Assembly: GCA_900155495.1 (NCBI GenBank)
Contig: FTLJ01000728.1
Coordinates: 1 to 20,067 of the forward strand
Direction: 5' to 3'
DNA from: Porogramme epimiltina
Taxonomy: Eukaryota > Basidiomycota > Agaricomycetes > Polyporales > Polyporaceae
Length of the DNA stretch: 20,067 nucleotides
Position 1 is the stretch's first letter. The number at the start of each line of letters is the position of its first letter. Below are positions 1-9,206 of the stretch, piece by piece. A program made the translations under genes and the position numbers. The notes beneath the pieces were generated by a model. That model searched no databases. It saw only the letters and a program-made list of their open reading frames with translations, and was not told the DNA's origin.

Positions 1-419
1 CTGATGTGGCGGAATTAGCGGGACAGGGGGGTGGGACGGAAGGAGAGGGGTGGGGGTGGGGTGGATGGGTAGGGGGAAGGGTAAACGTAAAACCAGAACC
101 AATCAGGGGGGGTAAGGAAGGGAGGGAGAGGCAGGAGGGGAAAGGTTGGGAGAAATGGGCACAGGCCAATCCGCATACGACATAGTCCATTCTTCTTGTA
201 CGCACGCTCTTAAATACGCTGGCAAGGCAAAAGGAAGGTGAAGGTGGGGGGTAAAAGCAACATCGGGATCATCCACGCAGGCAGGGCAAACAGTATCGTA
301 CAACTCCGTCGTCACAAGTCACAGTCCGTTTGAGAGGCGTCGTCGGGTGGGGCGAGCAGGCAGGGGCGCGCGGGTATGGAGGGCGTGTGGGCGCGAGGGA
401 ACGGGTCGGGGCGCGGGGC
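1..419. other. 3' flank of the Gln-rich gene, G-rich
   Basis: No gene is supported here. The interval lies downstream of the minus-strand gene that ends at 420 and probably holds its 3' UTR. The + strand has dense G runs between about 25 and 78 and again at 104-150. The transcribed strand of the adjacent gene is therefore G-rich and its RNA C-rich. Short open frames are present on both strands, but they have low-complexity Pro/Ser/Gly/Arg content and no family resemblance. Confidence 0.5.
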
Positions 420-1859
420 TCAGTAGGCCTCGACGATGATCTCGCGGCGCTCACGCGCGTGTTCCAGAAGGGCACCGACGGCCTTGCGACGGCTACGGGT
501 CGCGAAGTTCTTCGGGACGAGCTCCTCGTTGTTTGACGGAGGGCCGCGCGGCTGGCGAACAGGGGTGCTGGCCAGACGCTGGACGACCATGTGGGAGTCC
601 TGAGGAACGACTACGTTGATGCCCGGAATGGGGCGACCGAGCCCAAGGCCTTCGTACAGCTTCTTCGACGCCTCTTCACGCGGCGACAGGGGGACGTCGC
701 CAGAACCAGCCGAGTGAGGGGTGCTGGGAGACGAGTTGGACTTGGAGGACGAGGAGCTGTCGTCGGCCTCGACGCCGTCGCCATCCACGACGACTGCAGC
801 AACGTCGGGCTGCGCCGCTTCGGCCGTGAAACGCAGGGGAGTCGGGCGCGCCTTGCCCCCTGCGAGACCAGGGGGCGGAGAGACGCGTTCGCCGGGTGGC
901 GGAGTAACCTTGACCATAGGCGAAGAGACGGCCCGGTTCGCGCTGAGGACCGAGTTGTTACCGGGGGCACGACGCCACGAAACGGCCGCATCAGACTTGG
1001 ACTGGACTGCGGGAGTGGAGGGGGCGCCAAGGGAGGTGCCGCCGCTGATGACCGTGGTGTAGCTGGGTGTCGCAGGGGCACGAGCGCCTACAGAGGAGAA
1101 GTCGTCTTCGTCGGAGTCGTACTTGCCCGATCCGATACGGCTACCAAACTTGCCATTGAGCGCAGCCGTCATCGGGACATGGTCGTCAATGACGCTAAGC
1201 TTGGACCGCAGATGGTCCGCCTGGTTCGTGCGACGCATCTGGCTATTGGCAGTGGTTGAGCGCAAATCAAACGACGTGTTCATGGGGCCCGCAGTGGATG
1301 GCACGGCGTAGGATGCAGCGCGCCGGTTGCCCTGCTGGGCCTGTCGCTGACGCTGCTGCTGCTGCTGCTGCGCAGCCTGCGCAAGGAGCTCGTTCTGATA
1401 CTGTTGAGCCTGGAGGGCCTTGGAAAATGTCAGCGGCAGATCAGTTGAACATGGTTAGAGACGCCGTACCTGGAGACGAGCGAATTCCATCTGCATCAGC
1501 TGCAGCTGAACCTGTTGAAGCTGGTTCTGGTTCATGGGGGGCATGTTGAATGGCATGCCATTCATGGACTGTTGCTGCTGCTGTTGGAAACGGTTGGGGA
1601 TGCCATCTACAGCTGCGGTCATAGGGGCGTGACGGGGACGGCTCTGAACATAGAGGTTTTGAGCCATCATGTTCGAGAGTTCGTCCTCCTCCTCAGGAGG
1701 GTAGTAGTTGTCCTCCTGGTTCGGGGTGATGATGCGAGGGATGTTGAAAGTACCGGCTGGGGCCGCGGTGTGCGGAACGGGACCCGAGGAAGAACGGACT
1801 CCTCCGGTACGAAGACCGGCGAGAAGGGAAGCGCGGGGGTTAGGAGCAGGGGTGGCCAT
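420..1859 (-). CDS. Gln-rich disordered protein of unknown function
   Basis: Not recognised as a named family. Two exons, 1859-1470 and 1418-420, give 462 aa. The 51-nt intron starts GTACGG, ends CCAAG and keeps phase 0, so the frame runs straight through it. The protein starts MATPAPNPRASLLAGL and has an acidic patch near 55-60. It has two polyglutamine stretches, near 92-97 and 147-160; the second is a CAG/CTG triplet run at about 1345-1370. The motif PMTAA-x-(D/N)-G occurs twice, near residues 79 and 212, which looks like an internal duplication. Residues 250-400 are Ser/Pro-rich. The C terminus (from about 430) is basic and helical, ending HARERREIIVEAY, and looks like the most constrained part. 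There are no TM segments and no catalytic motif. The composition suits an RNA-granule or transcription-associated disordered protein, but that is only inference. Confidence 0.8.
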
Positions 1860-2673
1860 TTCGTGAGGTTGAAGAGGGGTCTGATGGTCTGGTTGAGGAG
1901 GCGGTATTCGAGTGCGGAGGGCGGATAAAGGAACGGGGAAAAGTACAGCTAGTGTTCAAATATAAGGATGGGGCCACTAAAGCGGGAATAGGACCACATA
2001 GCAAAGCTGACTTACCTGAGTGATCAGTGGGGGTTGTTTGGAGGAAACTGAGGCAGTAGGATGGACACGTCTATCTCTCTCCCAAGACTTTGCGGTGGAC
2101 GGTAAGTGGGCGGGTTTTGCAGGGGTACTGCGGGTTTGTTGAGAAAAAAGGCCTTGGGCGATTAGAGTGGGTGGCCGAGAAGAAACCTGGCGCGTATAAA
2201 GAGGTAGCGATATATATGATAGAAGGTGAAGACCGAGACGGAGAGAGAGACAACAGAAAAGAGCCACCAAAGAGGTCTGAGAGAGAGGAGAGACGACAAC
2301 TATCACGACGCCCCGCCCGACCAGTATCGCCATCGCGCCGAGGACCCCGGCCACCACGCGCGCCTGTCTGGGCCATATGCCTCTCCGAGCCGCGCTAGGC
2401 CTCGCTGCTCCGCCCGACCGCACTCGCACCACTGGGCCTCCACGCCCCAGGTCCCTGTCTCAGCTGTCCGATTACAATGCGCGTTGTACTCTACACGTAT
2501 ACGCAGTCCGAATACAACTATCCCCGCCTCCCCCGAGGCCCGCTCCGTACCCAAAATACCCGCTCGCCCCTCCTCGATCGCCCGGGACCCCATCCTGACC
2601 ATGTCAAGACAATAGCACACCTGACGCGCCCATCCTGCTCCACACCCACACCCTTTTGTCTGGCCGCCACCCC
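1860..2673. other. Intergenic: 5' leader and promoter of the Gln-rich gene, 3' flank of TRAPPC2
   Basis: No conserved protein is visible here. On the minus strand CAG|GTAAGT at 2020-2010 is a perfect splice donor with no protein-coding exon before it. Pairing it with the TAG acceptor at 1951-1949 gives a 67-nt leader intron; a second possible acceptor lies near 1892. A TATATAT stretch at 2211-2217 lies about 350 bp upstream of the start codon and could serve the minus-strand gene. The rest is GC-rich, and C-rich on the + strand from 2300 to 2670, with only low-complexity frames. Confidence 0.4.
1949..2015 (-). other. Putative 5' UTR intron
   Basis: CTCAG|GTAAGT is the consensus donor. The ACACTAG acceptor gives a 67-nt intron, typical of this window. 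It would lie 89 nt upstream of the ATG at 1859. The acceptor choice is uncertain because a later AACCAG near 1892 would also work. Confidence 0.4.
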
Positions 2674-3417
2674 CTACAGGTACTTCTTTGCACTAGCCCG
2701 CACCCGCGCATCGAAAACCGTGCTCCGGATTGGGGTATGCGCCGTGTGGAACGGGTTAAGCATCGTCTAGTAGGCAGGGCCACACCAGTGGGCCTCCGGT
2801 CACCCAGTCATCGAGGCGATACGGCTCACCTTGACATACAGCTCCCAGACATCATTGAAAAACGCTTTGATCCCGTCGTCGTTACGGGACTCGTGCAGCA
2901 ACACGAACTTCATGTCTGACCCAACAGATCATCATCAATCACGCGCCGTCGTAGGAGCCCAGGGCGCACAGTGGGCGAGGCGACAGGGCGTACTTCCGGG
3001 GGTCACGAATGCAGATACAGTCCACTCGTTGAACTTATCCACGGACTTCAAATACCTGACAGTCGTGTGGATGAACGGGGCGCACAGAAATACATGGATT
3101 ACAGGGACGACGAACATTACGCTATCCTTCCTCATGACCTCCTCGATGGCGTCCAGGCTCGCGTTCGCAATCATCTGGATTACGTGCCTGTCCTGCCCAC
3201 CACCAATCTTCACAGCTCCCCCTTGACCGTGGTGTGCCTGGCTTGCACCTGTTGCGCCAGACAAAGCATTGAGAGTCCCAGCGAAGGCGGAAGTCGACCA
3301 GCTTGGAAGGTTCGAAGCGAGAGGAGATGTGGTCGCCTGAGAGGGCTTGGAGGAGTAATGTGTTAAGCTGTAGAGCGGCGTGTCCGAAGGTGACAGCAGG
3401 AAGAGGTGATGGGACAT
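2674..3417 (-). CDS. TRAPPC2: TRAPP complex subunit 2 (sedlin/Trs20)
   Basis: Core longin-fold subunit of the TRAPP tethering complex, which acts as a Rab GEF/tether in ER-Golgi and Golgi traffic. Four exons, 3417-3116, 3055-2994, 2915-2830 and 2766-2674, give 180 aa. Introns are 60, 78 and 63 nt. The family signature [20 protein letters not shown] continues after splicing into MKFVLLHE and [17 protein letters not shown], then into a last exon with [14 protein letters not shown] and a final KKYL. Exon 1 splits the Met codon before YLK as AT|G, with donor GTTCGT. The start at MSHHLFLL was chosen because it begins the first beta strand; an upstream in-frame ATG-initiated extension lacks similarity. 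Human sedlin is 140 aa. The extra length is a Ser/Ala/Gly-rich insert at about 26-73, between strand 2 and the [13 protein letters not shown] helix. The gene is head to head with the rhomboid gene. Confidence 0.93.
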
Positions 3418-3636
3418 GGGTTCGGCGACGACGAGTATGAGAGGGCCAGGTGTGGTCTGTGGCCAAAGTAGTACTGTGGGGTGACGCGAATACAAGCTCT
3501 GACCGCATATATTGATCGAGATTCGCATATGGCTCGGAATCCGGATTGGGAGCCTTGCCAAACAACTCCAAGCACTGACCGCGAATGAGCGAGTTTACAT
3601 AAGGCGACGAGTACCATTTCGGAACGTGTGCTTACC
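3418..3636. promoter_or_regulatory. Shared divergent promoter, TRAPPC2 / rhomboid
   Basis: Only 219 bp separate the two start codons, so both promoters and 5' UTRs must lie here or overlap. No clear TATA box is seen; the AT-richest part is around 3505-3530. Assignment is by position only. Confidence 0.55.
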
Positions 3637-4751
3637 ATGAGGTCAGTCTCTCTGCTTTCCTCACTCATTACGCCGTCGGCCTCTCTACGAAGAACGCAAT
3701 TGCATGGCGCATGTATACGTTCGTTTTGCGCGTCGACGCCATACTTTACACACCTCCAGTTCGCCTCTAACCAAGTCTGGCGAGCAACACATCGAAGCGG
3801 TATCGGACGAAGGTTAGGGAACAACGGTTACAATGGAGGGAGGGGGCCACAGGGACCATGGCAGCGCATCAAGGACCGAATAAATGCTATCCCTAGCAGC
3901 TTCATCTTCTGGGGTATTATCGGTCTGAACGGCGTTGTGTTTGTGTCTTGGAACCTTGCATGGGCCAAGTATGTGAGTTTGCACATCCACTTGGCTGTTC
4001 TGTGCGCGCCATTGACAGGAGCTTCGCAGCAAAGCACAGGCGACCCATCTTCATATGTTTGGATGAGGAACCACTTCGTCGGGAGTATGAATAACATTCG
4101 CGCAGGGCGATGGTATGCATTTGTCCACGCTTCTAACCTGAATGTCTTACCTGACTGTGGCACACTAGGTACACGCTTCTGACATCTTGCTTCTCGCATG
4201 AAAACGCGGCCCACATTCTGTTCAACGGGTTCACATTCTATTTCATGGCCCCAATGGTCCTCGGCATGATCGGCAACGTCAGTTTCCTCGGTCTCTACCT
4301 CGGAGGTACGCCATCACCACATCCTGATGATCCCATCTACGCCAGTCCTCTCAATCACTCTCGTGGCTGCAGGCGGTGTACTCTCTAGTCTCGCCAGCAT
4401 TGCATGGCGCAACTATAGCCAGCCGCGGTCCCACTCCCAGATCACTGGTTCGCACGGCGCGAGCGGCGCGATCTACGCCGTCGTTTCATTCTTCGCATGT
4501 GTCGCGCCCACTACGACGTTCTACTTTTTCGGCATCGTCCCCGTGCCTGCGTGGGCTCTTGTAACTGGCATCTTCCTCTACGACAGCTATGGTGCCGTGA
4601 CCCACAGTGTGAGTCGTTCGTTAGAACCGAGATAACCAATACTGTGTGCTGACATTCGTACCAGAGCGGCACTACGGACGCGGCCGGGCACGTTGGAGGC
4701 ATTGCCTCTGGGATTGGGTACTTCATCGCGAAGCGCCTCAGGATCCTCTGA
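3637..4751 (+). CDS. Rhomboid-family intramembrane serine protease, mitochondrial type
   Basis: Five exons, 3637-3972, 4030-4112, 4169-4305, 4373-4608 and 4665-4751, give 292 aa; introns are 56-67 nt. The N terminus (1-60) is rich in Arg, Ser and Leu and lacks acidic residues, as in a mitochondrial presequence. TM segments begin near residue 88. The conserved block CFSHENAAHILFN (147-159) is followed by a Gly-rich loop and SHGASGAIYA, where Ser216 is the nucleophile. AGHVGG supplies the catalytic His273, so the Ser-His dyad is intact. Family knowledge suggests inner-membrane processing like Pcp1/PARL, but the subfamily is inferred. The first acceptor (TTCGCAG before 4030) was chosen because the nearer TTGACAG puts the next exon out of frame. 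The start is the ATG at 3637; a GTG nine bases upstream is in frame but unlikely in a eukaryote. Confidence 0.91.
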
Positions 4752-5433
4752 ACATTCACTCACATCCTACAATACTATACAACGGTCGGACTCCTGGGAC
4801 AGAGATCATTACTGCATACGTCCAAACAATAACCGTTCTACGCTGTCATAATATTGTCATAATACATCACCCCTTCGAAAATACCGGAGAATATCAAGTC
4901 GAAACGCCGTCTTCCAAAGCTCGACGTTCAAGCGCAAGACTTGGGATGGGCTGCAACCCGTTCTAAAACAAACATCGCCTCGTGTCTGCTGCCTGGAGAA
5001 GTTGTACATGTCCGATACCACGTGTCAACTTGTGTGCTTGCAGCTCATAATGCTCACAGCTGTGTGAAGATACAAAGGCCCAAATAGAGCGTTCGGGAGT
5101 ATGAACGAGTCCGAGAACTGCTCCACCGGTGCAAAAGATCGAGCGGCACAAGACTTGTCGGACCTTCGAGCTACAGTGTGTTCTGCGTAAGGCTGGTTTC
5201 TCTAGGGACTTGCAATAGAGCCTAAGTGGAGGGTTGGTGACCACCAAATATGATCTTGGCTGGACGTGCCCAAGGCCCGGCCGCGCTCATTAGAGCTCGA
5301 CGCCCAGACATGCAGTGAACACAACCACTTGCAGAGGTCCTCGGTGTCAAGAAAAAAACGGAATCTTTAAGATTGTGGTGTGTGCGGAATAATTTAATAC
5401 CATCCTTTCCCTGTGCTAGCCCCCACACAAACT
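4752..5433. other. Convergent 3' region, no gene seen
   Basis: The interval lies between the stop codons of the rhomboid gene (+) and the YIPF gene (-) and must hold both 3' UTRs and poly(A) sites. It is less GC-rich than the rest. A tandem 11-base repeat with core TGTCATAATA lies at 4844-4853 and 4855-4864. Open frames here are short and have no recognisable motif. Confidence 0.5.
4844..4864 (+). repeat. Tandem TGTCATAATA repeat in the 3' region of the rhomboid gene
   Basis: Two perfect copies of the 10-mer TGTCATAATA are spaced by one base, about 95 nt after the rhomboid stop codon. They are AU-rich and UGU-initial, so they could be an RNA-binding or poly(A)-positioning element. This is a sequence observation only; no function is established. 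Confidence 0.5.
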
Positions 5434-6722
5434 CTACCCGACGATGCTGATTGGGTCCTTTTCGCCCTTGACAATGTAGTAGCTGAAGAAAAGAACCTTG
5501 AAGCATAGCGCCACGGCGGCATGCATAGCCGCAAGCAGGATGATGATGAGCCGCACAGGCTTCGCGTCGGCCTTCGGGGGCGGGTCAGAGACAAAGAGCC
5601 CAGCGAGGAAAAAAGTGCGCGTACCGTGGCAAGTACAGGATACACGTTGGCCGCAAGGAACCATCCGGATACGAGGAAAGCGACGCCGCACAAGGTCCAA
5701 CGCAGGATAGGTTCCGGGGCCACACAAATGAGCTATACGGGTGACGACAAAGAAGAAGCATTAGATCTACCGCACGAGCAAGGAGGGGTTGGAAGGTAAA
5801 CGCACCGCAACCGGGATCCACACGAACTGGCCATATCCCCAGACGGCTACCGCCTCGACAACGCTCCATTCTCCGACTCCAAGGTAGCGGAGGGCCAGCC
5901 AAAGGAGCACGGGCACACCGATGCCGTACGAGTACACGAGCGCGACAGCCGTGGAGAGCAGACCGAAGTCATACTCGAGCACGACGGCTGCGGAGGAGTC
6001 CCCTGGGTCGGAGAGGTAGGCGGTTATGGAGGATGCGAGCGAGGAGAAGACGAAGAGGGAGAAAATGAGTGTTGTGAGCGTCCAGAATGGCCCGTAGAGA
6101 TCCGCGCTGGGAGTGAGGTGTGCGGAGAGGTAGTGTTGCGACCGCGGAAGAAGGGTGGTATAGCAGCGTCGAAGAACCTGTGTCAGAGGAGGCGAAGTAG
6201 GACACATACCATACGAGCAGAAGTGACGATGTGGTGAGGGTTAATTGCGTACCAGGCGATCCATGGACGGACGGATACGCTACTTTTTAGTTCCCTTGAA
6301 CGAGCGGAAGGAAGGAAATGACGAACGGTCTTAGTGTCAACATCAAAGTATGGCTGGTAGTACTCCAGTTGCCAAAACCCAGAGCTCTTTGAAGGGCCAT
6401 TTGAGAAATATCCTGTAGCGTAACATGGGTTTATTTGCGGCAGGGCAGGACAAACATAACACGTACCTGGAGAAGGGGCACCCGTGTTGCCTTCGCCCGC
6501 AGCCCGTGCATCCGTACTCAGGAATGCTGCCAACCCAACACTCTCGTAAGATTCTGACGCATGCCTCAGGATGGACTTATGGGGTACATTGGAACTGCAG
6601 CCTCTCGGGGCCCTCCTCCATTCGCTTGGAAAGTGGGAGGTGACGTCAATGGTTTGGTGGACGTGTGTAAGTGTACGCATAAGCCGACTTACATCGTCCG
6701 ACTCAATCTGCACATATGCCAT
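5434..6722 (-). CDS. Yip1-domain Golgi membrane protein, YIPF1/2-like
   Basis: Polytopic Golgi/vesicle protein of the Yip1 family, which binds Rab/Ypt GTPases and Yif1-type partners. Seven exons, 6722-6693, 6624-6588, 6526-6467, 6412-6327, 6177-5806, 5732-5625 and 5571-5434, give 276 aa. Introns are 53-73 nt, apart from a 149-nt fourth intron with donor GTTCGT. Spliced motifs fix the model: RLQFQSFL across intron 2, then FWQLEYYQPYFDVDT (about 55-69), ADLYGPFW (96-103) before the first TM, a VWGYGQF segment (183-189), and three further hydrophobic segments up to 264. The cytosolic N terminus is about 100 aa with a short Gly/Ser/Pro linker, as in the family. YIPF1 in humans is about 300 aa, so the length is normal. 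PCH2 lies upstream on the same strand. Confidence 0.93.
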
Positions 6723-7086
6723 CTCTCCTCAAGTGAGTAGCGAGCAGGTTCTTGGCGGAAGGGTAGGTCAGAGAGTAAGAAGACAGCAATGATGAGGAGT
6801 AGTGTGCAGCCAAGTCCCGTGGCCGCGCCCTATGTCCATATGATGGGCGCCTGTAGAAGCCCCAGGCCACGCCGCTCAATTCGGAAGGCGTCGAAGATCA
6901 TACGAAAGATTCAGGACACCTTCTCTCACTAATGCTATATTGTATACGAGATATGCACGAAGGTAGAGGACCCTGGTGTTTTCAATGCGAGATTGTCAAA
7001 CGAGATGATGCATTTAAGTGCAGAAGCAATGTCCAATTCACAGCGCCTCAATTCATGAGTGTTCTGATACAGTTAGACACACGAGC
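6723..7086 (-). promoter_or_regulatory. Intergenic between PCH2 stop and YIPF start
   Basis: 364 bp between two minus-strand genes, so the PCH2 3' UTR and the YIPF promoter lie here. AT-richer stretches are found at 6930-6955 and 7010-7070. No conserved motif or open frame stands out. Confidence 0.4.
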
Positions 7087-8941
7087 CTATTTCTGTAGAC
7101 GTTCGCGTTCGGTCGCTTCGCCTTGCACAACACGCTCCATGGCATCCAGCCAGATCTCAACCGTTATTGCACTCGAACCACCAAATGGCGATCGTCCTGA
7201 CGCCCCCTGGACCGCAGGAACGCGAGAGGTAGAGGCTGGCAGCATCCCAATATATCTCGCATGAGCAAGAACGGGGAGTCGGCGAAGAGAACGACCCGAC
7301 ATCCCTTGGTCCTGATGAAATATATTAAACATCTCGCAACGGACTTGGGTCGGAAAAGTGAGGCGTACCCTGCATTTCTTAGCCAGCTGCAAGAGCCTCA
7401 GAGCGATGGTCTCAAAACGCTGTCCGGGAGTATCTGTTTGAACGTCGATACTGGTAGGCTGTAGAGGTTGCTCAGTCAAGCTAAGTTTGGAAAAATCTGT
7501 CGTCCGTTCGTATATCTGGGCGTGGGCGAGACTCGGGACGTCCTAAGACATTGCCATTAGTTCGTGAGGTCCGGCATAGATGACCTAGGCGTACCACTTC
7601 CGCTACAATGCCCCTTTTTACCAGTTCAATAAGGCAACCACGTAAAATTTCATATATTGCCTCTGGAGGGGGCAGGTCGACATATTGGACAATATCTGCA
7701 CGGTCCACGAAAGCAGAGTCTAGTGCATTGAAGAGTAATCAGAACAAATGGTTGTGAGGACTTGGCTGGTACGCACCTATGGCGGTAGCTAAGTTGCTAG
7801 TCGACATAACGAGACAGTTTTTCTTGTGCTTCAGTTTGTCCAACTGGGTCAACAGGGCGTTGACAACCTGTAATACCACCTCATTGTAGCATCCTACATA
7901 ACAACCAACGATCCACCTACCCGTAAAGCATCCGATGGCTCGGTCCCAGCCATCGCTCCCGCACGAGCTGCAGTCAATGATTCTACCTCATCTGTAATGG
8001 TGTCAGAATTGAGAGATTAAAGAGTAACTCCGCATATACCTATCAAAACGATTACGAAAGCTCCCTCGTCTTCGACCATTTCCATAATGCTACTGAATAG
8101 CTTCTGGACCAATTTACCCGATTCAGAGAACCATCTCGAGAAGAGTGAGTGTGAGTTTATCTCAAGCAATCGCGTATTCGTGTATCTGAATCATGGTGTG
8201 AACATGATAGTAGTGCATAGATTCAAGACACTCGCCTATTAGAGAGACGGATGGAAAGCTTTTGTGCCAATGCTCGACATAGAGATGTTTTTCCTGTGCC
8301 GGGTGGGCCGTGAAGCAGTACAACGCGATTCCATGACACCACATTGACTAAGGGTCATGATTGATTAGCCTCCTTGCAGACAGGATTGATTGGAACTTAC
8401 AATCCACGCCAGCGTCACTGAACACTATAGTAGAGTAGATATAGTCGAGTAATTTGGCCTTTATATTTTCCGGGTAGATCAAGCTGTCCCATAAACCTTC
8501 CCAGAGCATGCTCGGAAGTTCACACGAGCTAGCAGCCATGACCTGTTCGTCGTCACCTCGGCCACTGCCACTAGTAAGCTCTTCGAGGGCATCGGTGTCC
8601 AGCTGATAAACGTAGATCTGCAAAGAGGTTTGTTCGATCGGAAGATAGGACTCCGGGCACGGGCATTCCGAAGCTGATATCTTCTCGACAGACGATGCAA
8701 GAAGGGGCACATCCTCCCAGCCTTCAATCACAGACGGAAGAAATATGTCCGACAAAGAAGTGGTCAGAAATGAATGTACGGCATTCTTGATGACGTCGAA
8801 GCGCGAAGTAGTGCCTGCTGACACACGTACTTCAACTAAGTCAAATTTATAAGTCGTAAGCATCCCATGAGTACGTGTTCAGTGTCACTCACTATGCACA
8901 GGCCAGACAATGGAAGGTTTTGTTGGCGCGGGCGGATTCAT
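7087..8941 (-). CDS. PCH2: Pachytene checkpoint AAA+ ATPase PCH2/TRIP13
   Basis: Hexameric AAA+ remodeller of HORMA-domain proteins (Hop1/HORMAD, Mad2) in meiotic chromosome axis control and the spindle checkpoint. Nine exons, 8941-8893, 8835-8401, 8347-8236, 8185-8040, 7991-7921, 7867-7777, 7719-7595, 7542-7369 and 7311-7087, give 475 aa (human TRIP13 is 432). Introns are 48-57 nt. Walker A is GPPGTGKT (175-182), Walker B FVIVLIDE (242-249), sensor-1 STSN (293-296), the arginine-finger region FVDRAD (305-310) and sensor-2 [11 protein letters not shown] with Arg408. The N-terminal domain holds [16 protein letters not shown], as in TRIP13. The first exon reads [16 protein letters not shown] and joins IEVRVSAG; an internal ATG at 8863 falls within intron 1 and is not the start. 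Intron 3 (8235-8186) has a GC donor, AG|GCGAGT, forced by the frame. Catalytic residues are complete. Confidence 0.96.
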
Positions 8942-9206
8942 AGTGATATCATATCCTTGCTGCATGTTCAGTTATGGTTTCACAGCCAGAATCGAGTGTC
9001 GGATGGGAGTAGTTTTGATCGATGCGCCACTTGAGGGCAGTTATCAACCTGGATGGTGGTGGAAGGTAAGACGCGTGGGCTACCACGACCTTCGCGCGTG
9101 CTACCTTAGAGCGCGTCACGTTCACGTGATCGTCTTGCTGACGTTACCCGTCTCGCCGGCTGCGTGTTCTGAGGACAGCTTTGTGGACCCTCACTCTTAG
9201 CTCACC
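8942..9206. promoter_or_regulatory. Divergent promoter, PCH2 / Rdx-SelW-like gene
   Basis: 265 bp separate the two ATGs. It holds ACGCGT at 9071-9076, identical to the MluI cell-cycle box core bound by MBF-type factors in fungi, and a palindromic CACGTG E-box at 9123-9128. Whether either is used, and by which gene, is inference; a six-base match alone is weak. Confidence 0.5.

Noticed and set aside
591..1259. 222-codon plus-strand frame across the Gln-rich gene
   Set aside because: Antisense to exon 2 of the minus-strand gene, whose frame shows clean splicing, polyQ and a proper stop. The + frame is Arg/Gly-rich noise.
1340..1372. CTG/CAG triplet run as a stand-alone microsatellite
   Set aside because: It lies in frame in exon 2 and simply encodes a glutamine stretch.
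8162..8344. 60-codon minus-strand frame in PCH2
   Set aside because: It covers exon 3 and intron 3 in the wrong phase; the Walker A frame is the real one.
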